Assembly (NCBI RefSeq): GCF_017942225.1
Contig: NZ_JAGKSD010000001.1
Span: 62,001-126,000 of the forward strand
From: Corynebacterium sp. Marseille-P3884
GTDB taxonomy: Bacteria; Actinomycetota; Actinomycetes; Mycobacteriales; Mycobacteriaceae
Direction of reading: 5' to 3'
DNA: 64,000 nucleotides
Shown: in pieces, positions 1 to 9,593 of the stretch
Position numbering within the stretch: position 1 is the stretch's first letter
How the letters are laid out: every line of letters starts with the position of its first letter
Made by a program: the position numbers and the translations under genes
Notes under the pieces: model-generated
The model's input: only the letters and a program-made list of their open reading frames with translations
Database searches by the model: none
What the model was told of the DNA's origin: nothing

Positions 1-415
1 TAAAGGCGATCTGTTCTGCATCTACCCGGAGGGAACGCGCTCCCCGGATGGGCGTATTTACAAGGGCAAGACCGGTATGGCGCGCGTGGCGATGGAATCG
101 GGCGTGCCCTGCATTCCGGTCGCCATGATCGGTACCCGCAACGCGAACCCGATCGGCTCCTGGATTCCGCGGCCGGCGAAGGTGCGAGTGAAGATCGGCG
201 AAGCGATCGACCCGCACGAGTGGGCACGTGAGAACGGATATGACCCGAGCGATTCTGCCGTTTGGCGCCCGTTCACCGATTTCTTTATGGAGCGGCTCGT
301 TGAGCTGTCCGGCTACGACTATGTCGATGCGTACGCCGGGGACGTGAAGAAGTCCCTCGAGGCAGGCAACGGCTACCCGGAGGGCACGGAGCCTGACTGG
401 CAGAACATGCAGTGA
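1..415 (+). CDS. plsC: 1-acylglycerol-3-phosphate acyltransferase family protein, 3' part
   Basis: The gene is cut by the window start; the reading frame is open from base 2. The visible part opens with the acyltransferase block FCIYPEGTRSPDG, the EGTR motif of the PlsC/LPLAT family that binds the glycerol phosphate, followed by KGKTGMA and a pocket-like VPCIPVAMIG segment. The HX4D catalytic motif must lie upstream of the window. Family members acylate lysophosphatidate or related acceptors at the inner face of the membrane. The C-terminus (YPEGTEPDWQNMQ) is hydrophilic. Its stop overlaps the GTG start of the next gene by 4 bp, so the two are probably cotranscribed. In M. tuberculosis the positional equivalent is Rv2182c. 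The exact acceptor substrate cannot be told from the sequence. Confidence 0.85.
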   Translation, partial: KGDLFCIYPEGTRSPDGRIYKGKTGMARVAMESGVPCIPVAMIGTRNANPIGSWIPRPAKVRVKIGEAIDPHEWARENGYDPSDSAVWRPFTDFFMERLVELSGYDYVDAYAGDVKKSLEAGNGYPEGTEPDWQNMQ

Positions 416-930
416 GGTACTTCTACGACACCGAATTCATCGAGGACGGCACGACGATCGAGCTGATCTCCATCGGGATCGTCGCCGAGGACGGACGCGA
501 GTACTACGCCGTGTCCACGGACTTCGACGCCTCGCGCGCGAATCCGTGGGTGCGCGAGAATGTCCTAGAGAAGCTGCCCAATCCGCAGCGTCCGGAATGG
601 AAATCGAAGCAGACCATCCGCGAGGAGGTCTTCGCCTTTCTCACCGATTCCGATTCGAAGCCCGAGCTGTGGGCGTGGGTGGGCGCGTACGACCATGTCG
701 TGCTGGCGCAGCTGTGGGGCGATATGGCCAAACTCCCGAAGGAGATGCCGCGGTACACACGTGAGCTGCGCCAATACTGGGACATGGCGGGGCGCCCGAC
801 GCTGCCTCCCGCCCCCCAGGGCAACCACGACGCGCTTGTCGACGCGCGCCATAATCTCCTTAAATTCAAGATCTGCGCGCGCTCGCTGCCCCTCGATCGT
901 CGGGGTCACGCGACCGCGCGGCCGGAATAA
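412..930 (+). CDS. RNase AS-type 3'-5' exoribonuclease (Rv2179c family)
   Basis: A 172-residue protein that starts MRYFYDTEFIEDG, giving the D-x-E of exonuclease motif I, and carries AYDHVVLAQLWG (motif II region) and HDALVDARHNL near residue 140 (motif III H...D). This is the DEDDh pattern of the compact actinobacterial RNase AS, which trims adenylate-containing 3' ends of RNA. The GTG start overlaps the preceding stop (gtga), which supports translational coupling. In M. tuberculosis Rv2179c likewise lies next to aroG. The length matches the family, and all acidic residues expected by eye are present. Confidence 0.88.
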   Translation: MRYFYDTEFIEDGTTIELISIGIVAEDGREYYAVSTDFDASRANPWVRENVLEKLPNPQRPEWKSKQTIREEVFAFLTDSDSKPELWAWVGAYDHVVLAQLWGDMAKLPKEMPRYTRELRQYWDMAGRPTLPPAPQGNHDALVDARHNLLKFKICARSLPLDRRGHATARPE

Positions 931-2379
<1,449 letters not shown>

Positions 2380-2380
2380 C

Positions 2381-2422
2381 AGAGCGGGAACCAACAGAGC
2401 GGAGTGGGGGAATTCCCGCTCT
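2381..2422. terminator. Bidirectional hairpin between aroG and pknL
   Basis: AGAGCGGGAA pairs perfectly with TTCCCGCTCT (10-bp stem, 22-nt loop). It fills the 41-bp gap between the convergent stops of aroG and pknL and touches the pknL stop codon. There is no long U tract on either side, so termination strength is uncertain. Confidence 0.6.
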
Positions 2423-3713
2423 ACTCAGGCATCCGGAGGATTTCGGGGATCTCCCCGTAGGACCCGGAACCGAACCACCAGCCACCGACAGCGACTGCTG
2501 CGGTGGCTGCTGTTATGAGCAGGAGAATCACGACCATCGCAGCCGCCGAGCGGTTCGTGTCCACCGGGGGCTGTTCATCCATTTCGGGCTCCCGCCGGCG
2601 ATCGTCGACACGCTCCAACGGCGGAACATGCGGTTCGTACGGTGCCGGGGCTGGGGCCGGAGCTTGTGCGGCTGCCGGCGGGAGCGGGGCAGCGTACGGC
2701 TCCCGTGGCTCGTCGTGATCCCAGTACCTGTGGTCGTCGCGGCGGCCGAACAGACCTGGTTCCGGTGCCGGGGCAGATTCCGGGGCAGACTGCGGGGAGT
2801 CAAGGTGAGTGACGCTCGTGGGAATCGCTGCGGCCCGGTTCGCCGCGGACTGAGTGGGCACTGGGACCGTGAACTCTGGCAGCTCCAACTCGGCGGCGAC
2901 ATCGTCGAGAGCATCGAGAAACTCCCGTGCATCGGCGAAACGCTCGCGGGGATCGCGGGCGGTGGCGGTGGCCACGAGCTCGTCGAAAAGCATTGGCACG
3001 CCCTGCATGCGCGACGACGGTGCCGGGACATCCGACCGCAGGCGCGCCATCGCATGGCCGAGCGAGGTGTCCCCATCGAAGGGGACGGTGCCGGTGAGGA
3101 GTTCGAAGAGCACGATGCCGGCGGAATACACATCAGAGGTCTGGGTGATTTCTGTGCCGTCGACCTGCTCGGGGGAGAGGTACGCGACAGTGCCGACGAT
3201 CTGATCCGTGGAATGCCGGGCATCGCTCGCCGCGCGCACGAGACCGAAATCTGCGAGCTTCACCGTGCTGTCGCCGTTGATGAGAATATTGTCTGGTTTG
3301 ATGTCGCGGTGCACCAGACCGCGACGGTGCGCGACGGACAAGCCCGTCAGCATTGCCCGCATGACTGCGGCGGCGGCATGTGGGGGCATTGGGCCGCGCT
3401 CGGCGAGCAGCTCCCGGAGCGTGCCGCCGGTGATCAGCTCCATGATGAGGAAGACATCCTCGCCGTCGGCCGCGAAATCGTACACATTGACCAAATTCGG
3501 GTGGCTCAGCTGCGCCATCGCGCGGGCCTCGCGCGCGAAGCGATCGAGAAAAACATCGTCGTGGACATAGCGTTCATCCATCACCTTCGCGGCGACTTCA
3601 CGGCCCAAACGGTCGTCGAGGCAGCGGTACACGGTGGACATGCCGCCGCGCGCAATGGGGCGGTCGATGATGTACCGGCCTTCCAACACGTCGCCGGCTG
3701 CGAGGTGAGTCAT
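2421..3713 (-). CDS. pknL: Membrane-anchored Ser/Thr protein kinase PknL
   Basis: 430 residues. Residues 1-270 form a Hanks-type kinase: ARGGMSTVY glycine loop at 21-29, catalytic Lys43 in VAAKVM, HRDIKPDN with Asp137, DFG at 155-157, and an APE-like SPEQ. A Pro/Ala-rich, charged juxtamembrane linker follows, then one membrane segment (AAAMVVILLLITAATAAVAVGGWWF) and an extracellular tail of only about 18 residues. There are no PASTA repeats, so it is not PknB. The neighbouring divergent wHTH gene is the homologue of Rv2175c, a known PknL substrate in M. tuberculosis. The start was set at MTHLAAGDVLEGRY; a longer in-frame reading would run through the divergent gene. The -10 CATACT lies 7 nt upstream, again leaderless. 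Confidence 0.93.
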   Translation of the reverse strand: MTHLAAGDVLEGRYIIDRPIARGGMSTVYRCLDDRLGREVAAKVMDERYVHDDVFLDRFAREARAMAQLSHPNLVNVYDFAADGEDVFLIMELITGGTLRELLAERGPMPPHAAAAVMRAMLTGLSVAHRRGLVHRDIKPDNILINGDSTVKLADFGLVRAASDARHSTDQIVGTVAYLSPEQVDGTEITQTSDVYSAGIVLFELLTGTVPFDGDTSLGHAMARLRSDVPAPSSRMQGVPMLFDELVATATARDPRERFADAREFLDALDDVAAELELPEFTVPVPTQSAANRAAAIPTSVTHLDSPQSAPESAPAPEPGLFGRRDDHRYWDHDEPREPYAAPLPPAAAQAPAPAPAPYEPHVPPLERVDDRRREPEMDEQPPVDTNRSAAAMVVILLLITAATAAVAVGGWWFGSGSYGEIPEILRMPE

Positions 3714-3779
3714 AGCACCCAGTATGGTGCACGGGACTTCCCGACCGGTAGACGGCATGCGGTGAGTAGAGTGGCGGGC
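3714..3779. promoter_or_regulatory. Divergent promoter region of pknL and its wHTH partner
   Basis: This 66-bp spacer holds two opposed -10 elements, each exactly 7 nt from its start codon: CATACT (minus strand, 3726-3721) for pknL and TAGAGT (3767-3772) for the wHTH gene. Both transcripts are predicted to be leaderless and the promoters are close enough to be coregulated. Confidence 0.5.
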
Positions 3780-4163
3780 GTGAATTCTACAGAGCACGAC
3801 CCCAACGAACACGACCTCGACGCACTGCTGAGCGGGGAAACGCTGCTGCCATTCCCCGAGGTGGCGGAGCGGCTCGGCGTCCCTGTGACAAAGGTCCACG
3901 ACTACGTCAACGCCGGCAAACTCGTGTCCCACAAAAAGGACGGCACGAAAGTCATCCCCGAGCTCATGCTCGACGGCGGGAAGGAGCTATCCAAATTCAT
4001 CGCCGGGGCCATCACCGTTCTCCTCGACGGTGGCTTCAACCAGGAGGAAATCCTGGCCTACCTGTTCACGGAAGATGACAGTCTGCCCGGCCGCCCGATC
4101 GACGCGTTGCACGGCCACGGGGCCCGTGAAGTGATCAGGCGCGCTCAGGCGATGGCGTTTTAG
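3780..4163 (+). CDS. Rv2175c-family winged-helix DNA-binding protein
   Basis: 127 residues beginning at GTG (VNSTEHDPNEHDLDALL). An acidic N-terminal tail precedes a MerR/excisionase-like helix-turn-helix, LPFPEVAERLGVPVTKVHDYVNAGKL, and a C-terminal helical part. In M. tuberculosis the homologue Rv2175c is a DNA-binding protein phosphorylated by PknL on its N-terminal tail; the Ser/Thr residues in the first dozen positions here could play that part (inference). The divergent arrangement with pknL is conserved. The end overlaps the convergent mptA gene by 29 bp. Confidence 0.85.
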   Translation: MNSTEHDPNEHDLDALLSGETLLPFPEVAERLGVPVTKVHDYVNAGKLVSHKKDGTKVIPELMLDGGKELSKFIAGAITVLLDGGFNQEEILAYLFTEDDSLPGRPIDALHGHGAREVIRRAQAMAF

Positions 4164-5610
4164 AACGCGGCAGGACATACGCGGCCGCGCACCAGCCGGC
4201 GATCAAAGCGGCGAGCATCCACGGCCCGTTGTAGAAGTGGTGGTTGCCGCTGCCGGAAAACGCGAGCGCCACGATCACTGACAACCCCACAGTCAGGCGT
4301 GTTAGCCAGCGCGCCGGGGTGAACGTGCCCGCCACGGACACAGCGGAGGCGAAGTACCACGGCAGCGAGACTGCGTTGAAGACGAATGCGACCATGTATG
4401 CCAGCGCCATGCCCATGACATTGCGGCGGTCAGTCTTCCGGAAGATCCACCACACCGCCACGAGACCGGCCAGCATCAGCACCGAACTGATAGTGCGGGT
4501 GGTGCCGAGGACGGTGTTGTAGGGGAAGGCTTCGTCGAAAAGCTGCAGGAAGGGCGTGATTGCCTCCGCGGCGAGTGTCGCGGCGGAGAGCGGATTGACC
4601 ACTTTCGAATTGCCGGAGATCTCCGCCAGCCAGCCCCACGAGGTGCCTGACGCCAGCGTCACCGCCGCGACGGTGGCCACAGCCGTTGCTACTACGGCGA
4701 AACCAGCAGCGAAGAAGACACCCACCCGTCGGGCTGGGCGGGACCCCTCGGGCGCGTAGCGGTGCAGAGCCATCCACACGATGAACGGCAACGTGACCGC
4801 AGCAGTCGCCTTGAGGGATACAGCCACCCCGACCAGCACGGTGCCCAGCAGGAAGCGTCGCGACAGGCACGCCACAAGGCCGAGACTGACCAAGCCGACC
4901 ATGACGGCCTCGTTGTGCATGCCGCCGACCATGTGGATGAGCATCACCGGATTGGCCACACCCAGCCACAAAGCGACCGCTGGATCGCCCCCGAGGAAAC
5001 GCGCGATTTTCGGGACCGCCCACGCAATGGCGGCGAAACCAGCGAGGGAGATGAATTTGTAGCAGATGATGCCCGCCATGACATTGTCACCGACAAAGCT
5101 GGTCACTCCATTGCCGATCCACAGGTGCAGCGGGCCGTAGGGCGTGGTGGTGTTGCGCCAGTCGTGGGAGACTTCCAGCAAATACGGGCCGGGGTTTATA
5201 GCGGCGCCTTCCGAATACGGGTCGAAACCGTCGCGGACCATGGCGCCCTGCATGAGGTAGGAGTAGATGTCGCGCGACATCAGTGGCGCGGCGAGCAGGA
5301 GTGGGGCAGTGGCGGACCACAGTGATGCCCGCGCGAATTCACACCGGTCGCGCACGCCAGGCTCAGTGCGGTCAGCCAGCACATACCTGCCGGCGGCGAC
5401 CCAACCGAGCACGAGAAGCACAAGCCCTGCGGTCAATGCGATGTTGAGCAGGCCCCGGCCGTGGCCGTACGACAGGAAGGCGATACCGGAAGCATCGAGC
5501 ACCCCGCCGCGGTTCCTCGTTGCGCCCGCGCCGAAGGAGCCGACCATCATGAGGACGGCACCGGCAGCGCCCAACCACAGCGCGGTTTTCGGGGAGAGTC
5601 GTACGGTCAT
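4135..5610 (-). CDS. mptA: Alpha-(1->6)-mannopyranosyltransferase MptA
   Basis: A 491-residue polytopic membrane protein of the GT-C type, with about a dozen hydrophobic segments. The first external loop carries the acidic motif region (MSRDIYSYLMQGAMVRDGFDPY), as expected for polyprenyl-phosphomannose-dependent transferases. MptA elongates the distal part of the alpha-1,6-mannan backbone of lipomannan and lipoarabinomannan in Corynebacteriales. The start MTVRLSPKT was chosen over an upstream in-frame Met because the extra 29 residues are Pro/Ser/Trp-rich and uncharacteristic. Its position between the Rv2175c homologue and idsA mirrors Rv2174. Confidence 0.9.
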   Translation of the reverse strand: MTVRLSPKTALWLGAAGAVLMMVGSFGAGATRNRGGVLDASGIAFLSYGHGRGLLNIALTAGLVLLVLGWVAAGRYVLADRTEPGVRDRCEFARASLWSATAPLLLAAPLMSRDIYSYLMQGAMVRDGFDPYSEGAAINPGPYLLEVSHDWRNTTTPYGPLHLWIGNGVTSFVGDNVMAGIICYKFISLAGFAAIAWAVPKIARFLGGDPAVALWLGVANPVMLIHMVGGMHNEAVMVGLVSLGLVACLSRRFLLGTVLVGVAVSLKATAAVTLPFIVWMALHRYAPEGSRPARRVGVFFAAGFAVVATAVATVAAVTLASGTSWGWLAEISGNSKVVNPLSAATLAAEAITPFLQLFDEAFPYNTVLGTTRTISSVLMLAGLVAVWWIFRKTDRRNVMGMALAYMVAFVFNAVSLPWYFASAVSVAGTFTPARWLTRLTVGLSVIVALAFSGSGNHHFYNGPWMLAALIAGWCAAAYVLPRSKTPSPERA

Positions 5611-5623
5611 CGGACAGACGCCT

Positions 5624-6721
5624 CTATTTGCGCCTGGCCGTGGACTTGATAGCCAGGGACGTGAGGGTCTCCACGGCGTCATCGGTGATGTGGGCATCCT
5701 CGAGATGCTTCAATCCGGACTCGGTCAGACGCGTGATGCGCTCTTCCGTGACGTCCACAGCGCCGGTCGACTCGATGATGCGCGCCAGTTCCGCGATGTC
5801 GTCGGGGGCCGTGGCGGTGCCGATTCCCGAGCGGAGTTTTTCTGCAGCGGCCGGATCTGATGCGTCCGCGGCTTGCAACGCAAGTGCGTAGAGCACGGTC
5901 CGCTTGCCTTCGCGCAGATCGTCGCCTGCCGGCTTACCGGTCACCTCAGGGTCGCCGAAGACGCCTAGAAGATCGTCGCGGAGCTGGAAGGCAATGCCGA
6001 TATCGCGGCCGTATCCGCGCAGCGCAGCGATAGTCGTCTCGTCCGCGCCCGCCAGTGCCGCACCGAGGTGGAGCGGACGTTCCACCGTGTAGGCGGCGGT
6101 CTTGTAACGGTTGACAGAATCTGCCATCTCCACGCTTTCGCTGCCGGAGGCTTCCAAGGCGATGTCGAGGATCTGCCCGCCGATGACCTCCGCGCGCATA
6201 CCGCGCCACGGTTCAGCCGCGCGCAGCAGCGCTGCATCGCTCACGCCGGAGTAGCGCCACATGTCGTCGGCCCAGGCCAGAGCAAGATCGCCAATGAGGA
6301 TCGCGACATTCTCACCATATATGTCCGCGTCGCCGTGCCAGCCGCGTTGCGCATGTTCCGCAGCGATTGCACGGTGAACCGTGGGCTTGCCACGTCGGGT
6401 GTCTGAGGCATCGATGATGTCGTCGTGGACCAGTGCACACGCTTGAATGAGCTCGAGGGCGCTGACCGCACGAAGCACGGCCGCCGGGTCCTCGCCGCTG
6501 CCGTCCGCACCGACTGTCGCCGCGTACCCCACCCAACCGTAGGTGGGACGGATGCGTTTTCCTCCGCCGAGCACGAAATTGCGCAAGTGCCCCACGGCCT
6601 CAGCGACGGGAGCGCCGATTTCGCTTATCGACGCCGCGTTGTCCCCGAAGAATGCTTCCAGCTCTCGTTCCACTGCTGCTGGGACATCTGCTACCGCAAT
6701 GTGAGGTGTGCGCTCGCTCAA
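5624..6721 (-). CDS. idsA: Polyprenyl (geranylgeranyl-type) diphosphate synthase
   Basis: Trans-isoprenyl diphosphate synthase of about 365 residues. It has both Asp-rich motifs: first HDDIIDASDTRRG, second FQLRDDLLGVFGD, plus GGGKRIRP and the KTA segment. It condenses IPP with allylic diphosphates; product length is not predictable by eye, but the IdsA/GrcC group in Corynebacterium makes C20-type products for menaquinone and carotenoids. The TTG start (MSERTPHIAV) is preferred because AAGGAG lies about 8 nt upstream; a GTG at 6745 in the same frame has no good ribosome binding site. It lies 13 bp after mptA in the same orientation, so the two are likely one operon. The gene contains one copy of the repeated word CGTCGATAAGC, read with the rare codon ATA. 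Confidence 0.9.
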   Translation of the reverse strand: MSERTPHIAVADVPAAVERELEAFFGDNAASISEIGAPVAEAVGHLRNFVLGGGKRIRPTYGWVGYAATVGADGSGEDPAAVLRAVSALELIQACALVHDDIIDASDTRRGKPTVHRAIAAEHAQRGWHGDADIYGENVAILIGDLALAWADDMWRYSGVSDAALLRAAEPWRGMRAEVIGGQILDIALEASGSESVEMADSVNRYKTAAYTVERPLHLGAALAGADETTIAALRGYGRDIGIAFQLRDDLLGVFGDPEVTGKPAGDDLREGKRTVLYALALQAADASDPAAAEKLRSGIGTATAPDDIAELARIIESTGAVDVTEERITRLTESGLKHLEDAHITDDAVETLTSLAIKSTARRK

Positions 6722-6770
6722 AAGTGGTGTCTCCTTCTGCCGCACGGAGGGGAGGATGGACGATTACCAC

Positions 6771-7355
6771 TCACTTTACCGGGGTGCTGATCTCCAACGG
6801 CAATGTCCGGCCAAGCACCGCGAAGGGGCGCGGATCACCGGTGTAGCGGAAATCGCGGAGCACATCTTCAAAGCCGAGCGAGCGGTAGAGGCCGAACGCG
6901 GCGTTGCCCTCGTTCGGCACTTCGGGGGTGGAGAGCAAGACATGTGGCTGCGATGCCCGGCTGAGCAATCTTTCAATGAGGGCTCTGCCGATGCCGTGGC
7001 CCTGGAGATGCGGGGCGACGTGAATTTCCGCTAGCTCGAAATAGTTCTCCACGACAGCGGTCATCTCTGGCGTCATCGCATGGCTATTCACTAGTCCGCG
7101 TCGAAGCTGCTGGTCCCACCAGCGTTTCTGTGAGCCTCGGAAACCATAAGCGACACCGGCGAGCTGCTCCTCGTCGAATGCGGCGACGGCAGCGAAGTCC
7201 CGTTCCAGCGAATCGCGGCGCCAGACAGTCACGCGCTGGTCGTGGATGGCAATGGGGTAGCGCATCGCCGTGATGTAGAGGCCCACGAGTTCGGGAGCCA
7301 TGGCGGTGAATTCGTACGGGGACAGCTCGCGGATGGTGACGGACACGGTTTCCAT
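6771..7355 (-). CDS. GNAT family N-acetyltransferase
   Basis: 194 residues from METVSVTIREL. The acetyl-CoA-binding block is AEIHVAPHLQGHGIGRALIERLL (the Q/RxxGxG/A signature as QGHGIG), followed by LSTPEVPNEGNAAFGLYRSLGFE, the usual GNAT C-terminal strand-helix. The substrate is unknown. Position next to idsA matches Rv2170 of M. tuberculosis. A longer reading would start at 7523 but has poor coding character before METV. Confidence 0.8.
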   Translation of the reverse strand: METVSVTIRELSPYEFTAMAPELVGLYITAMRYPIAIHDQRVTVWRRDSLERDFAAVAAFDEEQLAGVAYGFRGSQKRWWDQQLRRGLVNSHAMTPEMTAVVENYFELAEIHVAPHLQGHGIGRALIERLLSRASQPHVLLSTPEVPNEGNAAFGLYRSLGFEDVLRDFRYTGDPRPFAVLGRTLPLEISTPVK

Positions 7356-7600
7356 CGAACCATGTGGGGCGCGTGGGTGCGTCTGATTCAGCTTATCCAC
7401 ACCCCGACATCGCTGAAACTGCAGGTCATAGCGGTGTGTTGATACGAAGTGGGGCAATAGTTCGAAAACGTGTTCGAACTGCTGGCGGGCTGTGTCCGGT
7501 TCGGTTTCTAGTGTGAGGCTCACAAAGTAATTGGAAATGAGGGCGCGAACAGGAATGTGAGCGCCGGGCGGAACGGTAGTGAAACGAGGAGGAGAGTCAG

Positions 7601-8038
7601 ATGTCTAGCGTGATCTCAGCAACGACGGGCGCGGTATACGGGGCGGTGCCCGCGACCTTGCAGCATGATGAATTTCTGGCTTCGGGGCGTGCGCTGCTCG
7701 AGGACGCGCATGCGCAGCTCGCTGCCGGCGCATACGGCCTGGCTCTGGAAAGTGCGTACCGCGCGGCACTGCGTACCGCAGGGGCCGTGATTGCGCAGTC
7801 GGCAGTGGTGGCCAAGCGGAAGCGTCTGCCCACGAGTGCGTGGGACAAGCTTGCACTCACAGGGGCTCGTGGAGCGTATTGGGCGACTGCGTTCTCCGGA
7901 TTCTCGCGGCTGAGGGGAAGAGTCGCGTCCGGGATCGAGCTGAATCCGCAACGTGAGGATGTCGAAAGTCTTGTTCAGCTGGCTTCCGAGTTCTTCGGGG
8001 AGACGGCCGGGGAGGGAAGTGGCATGACCGCTGCCTAG
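7601..8038 (+). CDS. SAV_6107 family HEPN domain protein
   Basis: 145 residues, almost all helical. The core QHDEFLASGRALLEDAHAQLAAGAYGLALESAYRAALRTAGAVIAQ resembles HEPN/SAV_6107 proteins found beside the dcw cluster of Corynebacterium. I see no clear R-x4-6-H ribonuclease motif, so no RNase activity is claimed. A strong ribosome binding site (GAGGAGGAG) precedes the ATG. Function is unknown; conservation of position suggests a link to cell-envelope growth only by context. Confidence 0.7.
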   Translation: MSSVISATTGAVYGAVPATLQHDEFLASGRALLEDAHAQLAAGAYGLALESAYRAALRTAGAVIAQSAVVAKRKRLPTSAWDKLALTGARGAYWATAFSGFSRLRGRVASGIELNPQREDVESLVQLASEFFGETAGEGSGMTAA

Positions 8039-8152
8039 CCTGCTGTGACTGTTCTGCGGTGGTGTCGGGGCGCTATGATGAAGGGAACAAAACGACGCCG
8101 TGGCGCGTTGTAGTTCAGAGAAGACAGCGACCAAACCAGGCTGGGAGTGAAA

Positions 8153-8545
8153 GTGGCTTTATCTGAGCAGGAACAGAAGTTGCTCCGCGAAATCGAGGAG
8201 TCGCTGATGGCCGACGATCCGAAGTTCGGGTCGACGGTGGCTTCTGTGCCTGAGCGTGGATCTGCTGACGGCGGGTTCCGGCCGACCATGCGGGCCGTTG
8301 CCCTCATTGTGCTCGGCCTCGTGCTGCTCATTGCGGGCGTCGCCTTGGCTGCTGAAAGCATCTGGTTTGTGGCACTCAGCATCCTCGGTTTCGTTGTCAT
8401 GTTCATTGGCGGCATTTGGGGGCTGCGTGCACCGGCTCAGGAGAACGTGCCATCGCGTGCTCAAAGCGCTGGGCCGCAGTTGCGCCGCGAAGGGCGCAGC
8501 TCCCGGATGGAGGAGAATTTCCGCCGTCGCTTCGAAGGCCAGTAA
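8153..8545 (+). CDS. DUF3040 domain membrane protein (Rv2169c type)
   Basis: 130 residues. The N-terminus ALSEQEQKLLREIEESLMADDPKF is the DUF3040 signature, followed by two hydrophobic segments (AVALIVLGLVLLIAGVALA and IWFVALSILGFVVMFIGGIWGL) and an Arg-rich tail that ends SSRMEENFRRRFEGQ. The second GTG was chosen because GGGAG lies 5 nt before it and it gives the canonical start; a GTG 6 nt upstream is possible. It is the last gene before the mraZ promoter region, as in M. tuberculosis. Role unknown. Confidence 0.8.
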   Translation: MALSEQEQKLLREIEESLMADDPKFGSTVASVPERGSADGGFRPTMRAVALIVLGLVLLIAGVALAAESIWFVALSILGFVVMFIGGIWGLRAPAQENVPSRAQSAGPQLRREGRSSRMEENFRRRFEGQ

Positions 8546-8670
8546 ACCGTCCTCCTGATTCAGTTGCCGCCCTCCCGGCGTGAAGGCCCGTCCACGAGGG
8601 CCTGCCCAACTAGGCAAGAGTGCCTGCCCAGCTAGATAGGTTCCCGGCCCTTTAACGGAATAGTTTCAAA

Positions 8671-8703
8671 CCCTCTTACGGAAACGTGAGGGGGAATTTT
8701 TGT
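8671..8703 (+). terminator. Rho-independent-like terminator after the DUF3040 gene
   Basis: CCCTC and ACG on the left pair with CGT and GAGGG on the right, closing a GAAA tetraloop, with two unpaired T in the left arm. GGGGAATTTTTG follows. It lies about 125 bp after the DUF3040 stop. Confidence 0.6.
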
Positions 8704-8749
8704 GCGCGCATCACGGTATCTCGCCTGGGTGGCGCCTTTTTGCTTGGCT

Positions 8750-8818
8750 TCCCACTTTCCTCCACCTGGGGTTCCCACTTTCCTCCACCCAGGCTCCCCA
8801 CTTTCACCCACTGGGGTC
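8750..8818. repeat. Three tandem 23-bp units (CCCACTTTC repeat)
   Basis: Units begin at 8750, 8773 and 8796. The first 17 bases (TCCCACTTTCCTCCACC) are identical in units 1 and 2; unit 3 is CCCCACTTTCACCCACT. Read on the minus strand each unit gives AAGTGGG, and unit 3 gives TGGGT-GAAAG-TGGGG, close to the mraZ operator. Confidence 0.8.
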
Positions 8819-9028
8819 TCTTGGTTATGGCGTGATCCGTTTTTCCTGCGGGAATGCCGATCGGTCGTAGTGGTAGTGGTGGTGATGGTGGGGTAGTAAA
8901 GGGCGATTAGGGGCGGATGTGGTGGAAAGTGGCTAGAGGGGGCGGGTGGACGCGCCACGTGTGATCAGTGTGCTGAACTGTGGATTCGTGACACGCGGAA
9001 AGAATTTTGTGTTCCAATGTGGCGTTTG

Positions 9029-9063
9029 TGGGGGAGAGTGGGTTAAAGTGGGGGACAGTGAAG
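9029..9063 (+). promoter_or_regulatory. MraZ operator (TGGGN repeats at 10-bp spacing)
   Basis: TGGGG (9029), TGGGT (9039) and TGGGG (9049) are each separated by 5 nt, with a degenerate fourth unit TGAAG (9059). MraZ is known to bind TGGGN repeats with 5-nt spacers upstream of its own gene, so this should be the autoregulatory site of the dcw operon. It ends 80 bp before the mraZ start. Confidence 0.8.
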
Positions 9064-9142
9064 GGCCGGTGTGACGATGCCGGGTCGGATCTGACAAAAA
9101 TTCACAGCCGGAGTCATTGAGCGAAGGAAGGTAGGGCGCCGG

Positions 9143-9577
9143 ATGTTTCTTGGCACCTATACCCCCAAGCTGGATGACAAAGGGCGCCTGACGCTGCCCG
9201 CCAAGTTCCGTGAAGGACTGGCGGACGGGCTGATGGTGACCAAGGGGCAAGACCACTCGCTGGCGGTCTATCCCCGCGAGGAATTCGCGGCACGCGCGCG
9301 TAAAGCGGCTGCGGTTTCCCGCACGAATCCGAAGGCGCGCGCCTTTATCCGAAACTTGGCGGCAAGTGCGGATGAGCAGACGCTGGACGGTTCGGGTCGC
9401 ATCACGCTGTCACCGGCGCACCGGGACTACGCGAACCTGTCCAAGGAATGTGTGGTCATCGGTTCAGTGGATTTCTTGGAAATCTGGGACGCCGAGTCCT
9501 GGCAGAAATACCAAGAAAATACGGAGGCCGCTTTCTCGGCGGCCGATGAGGACGACATTCTCTCGGGCCTGCTCTAA
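9143..9577 (+). CDS. mraZ: Transcriptional regulator MraZ
   Basis: 144 residues with two SpoVT/AbrB-like halves, each carrying the conserved DxxGRxxLP/SP motif: [14 protein letters not shown] at residues 10-23 and [14 protein letters not shown] at about 80-93. MraZ forms a ring-shaped oligomer that binds TGGGN repeats and controls the division/cell-wall cluster; such repeats stand upstream. AAGGAAGG lies about 11 nt before the ATG. In C. glutamicum, RNase III cleavage of mraZ mRNA has been reported to matter for division, which makes the long stem just after this gene notable. Confidence 0.96.
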   Translation: MFLGTYTPKLDDKGRLTLPAKFREGLADGLMVTKGQDHSLAVYPREEFAARARKAAAVSRTNPKARAFIRNLAASADEQTLDGSGRITLSPAHRDYANLSKECVVIGSVDFLEIWDAESWQKYQENTEAAFSAADEDDILSGLL

Positions 9578-9593
9578 GCGGGCGAACGGAGAG

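Larger units (their letters stand above)
8546..9142. other. 597-bp non-coding region upstream of mraZ
   Basis: No credible gene on either strand. It holds a near-direct repeat (GCCTGCCCAACTAG / GCCTGCCCAGCTAG at 8600 and 8622), a hairpin terminator, three tandem 23-bp units with an inverted MraZ-like site, a GTGGT-rich stretch (8875-8895) and the mraZ operator. RNase P RNA hallmarks were looked for and not found. Confidence 0.7.

Noticed and set aside
8750..8818. CRISPR-like array (three 23-bp-spaced repeats)
   Set aside because: Units are head to tail with no unique spacers of usual size, only three copies, and no cas genes nearby. The same holds for the iterons at 56041-56100.
8546..9142. 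RNase P RNA or another housekeeping RNA before mraZ
   Set aside because: The conserved GAGGAAAGTCC and related RNase P elements are missing; the region is taken up by repeats and promoter elements.
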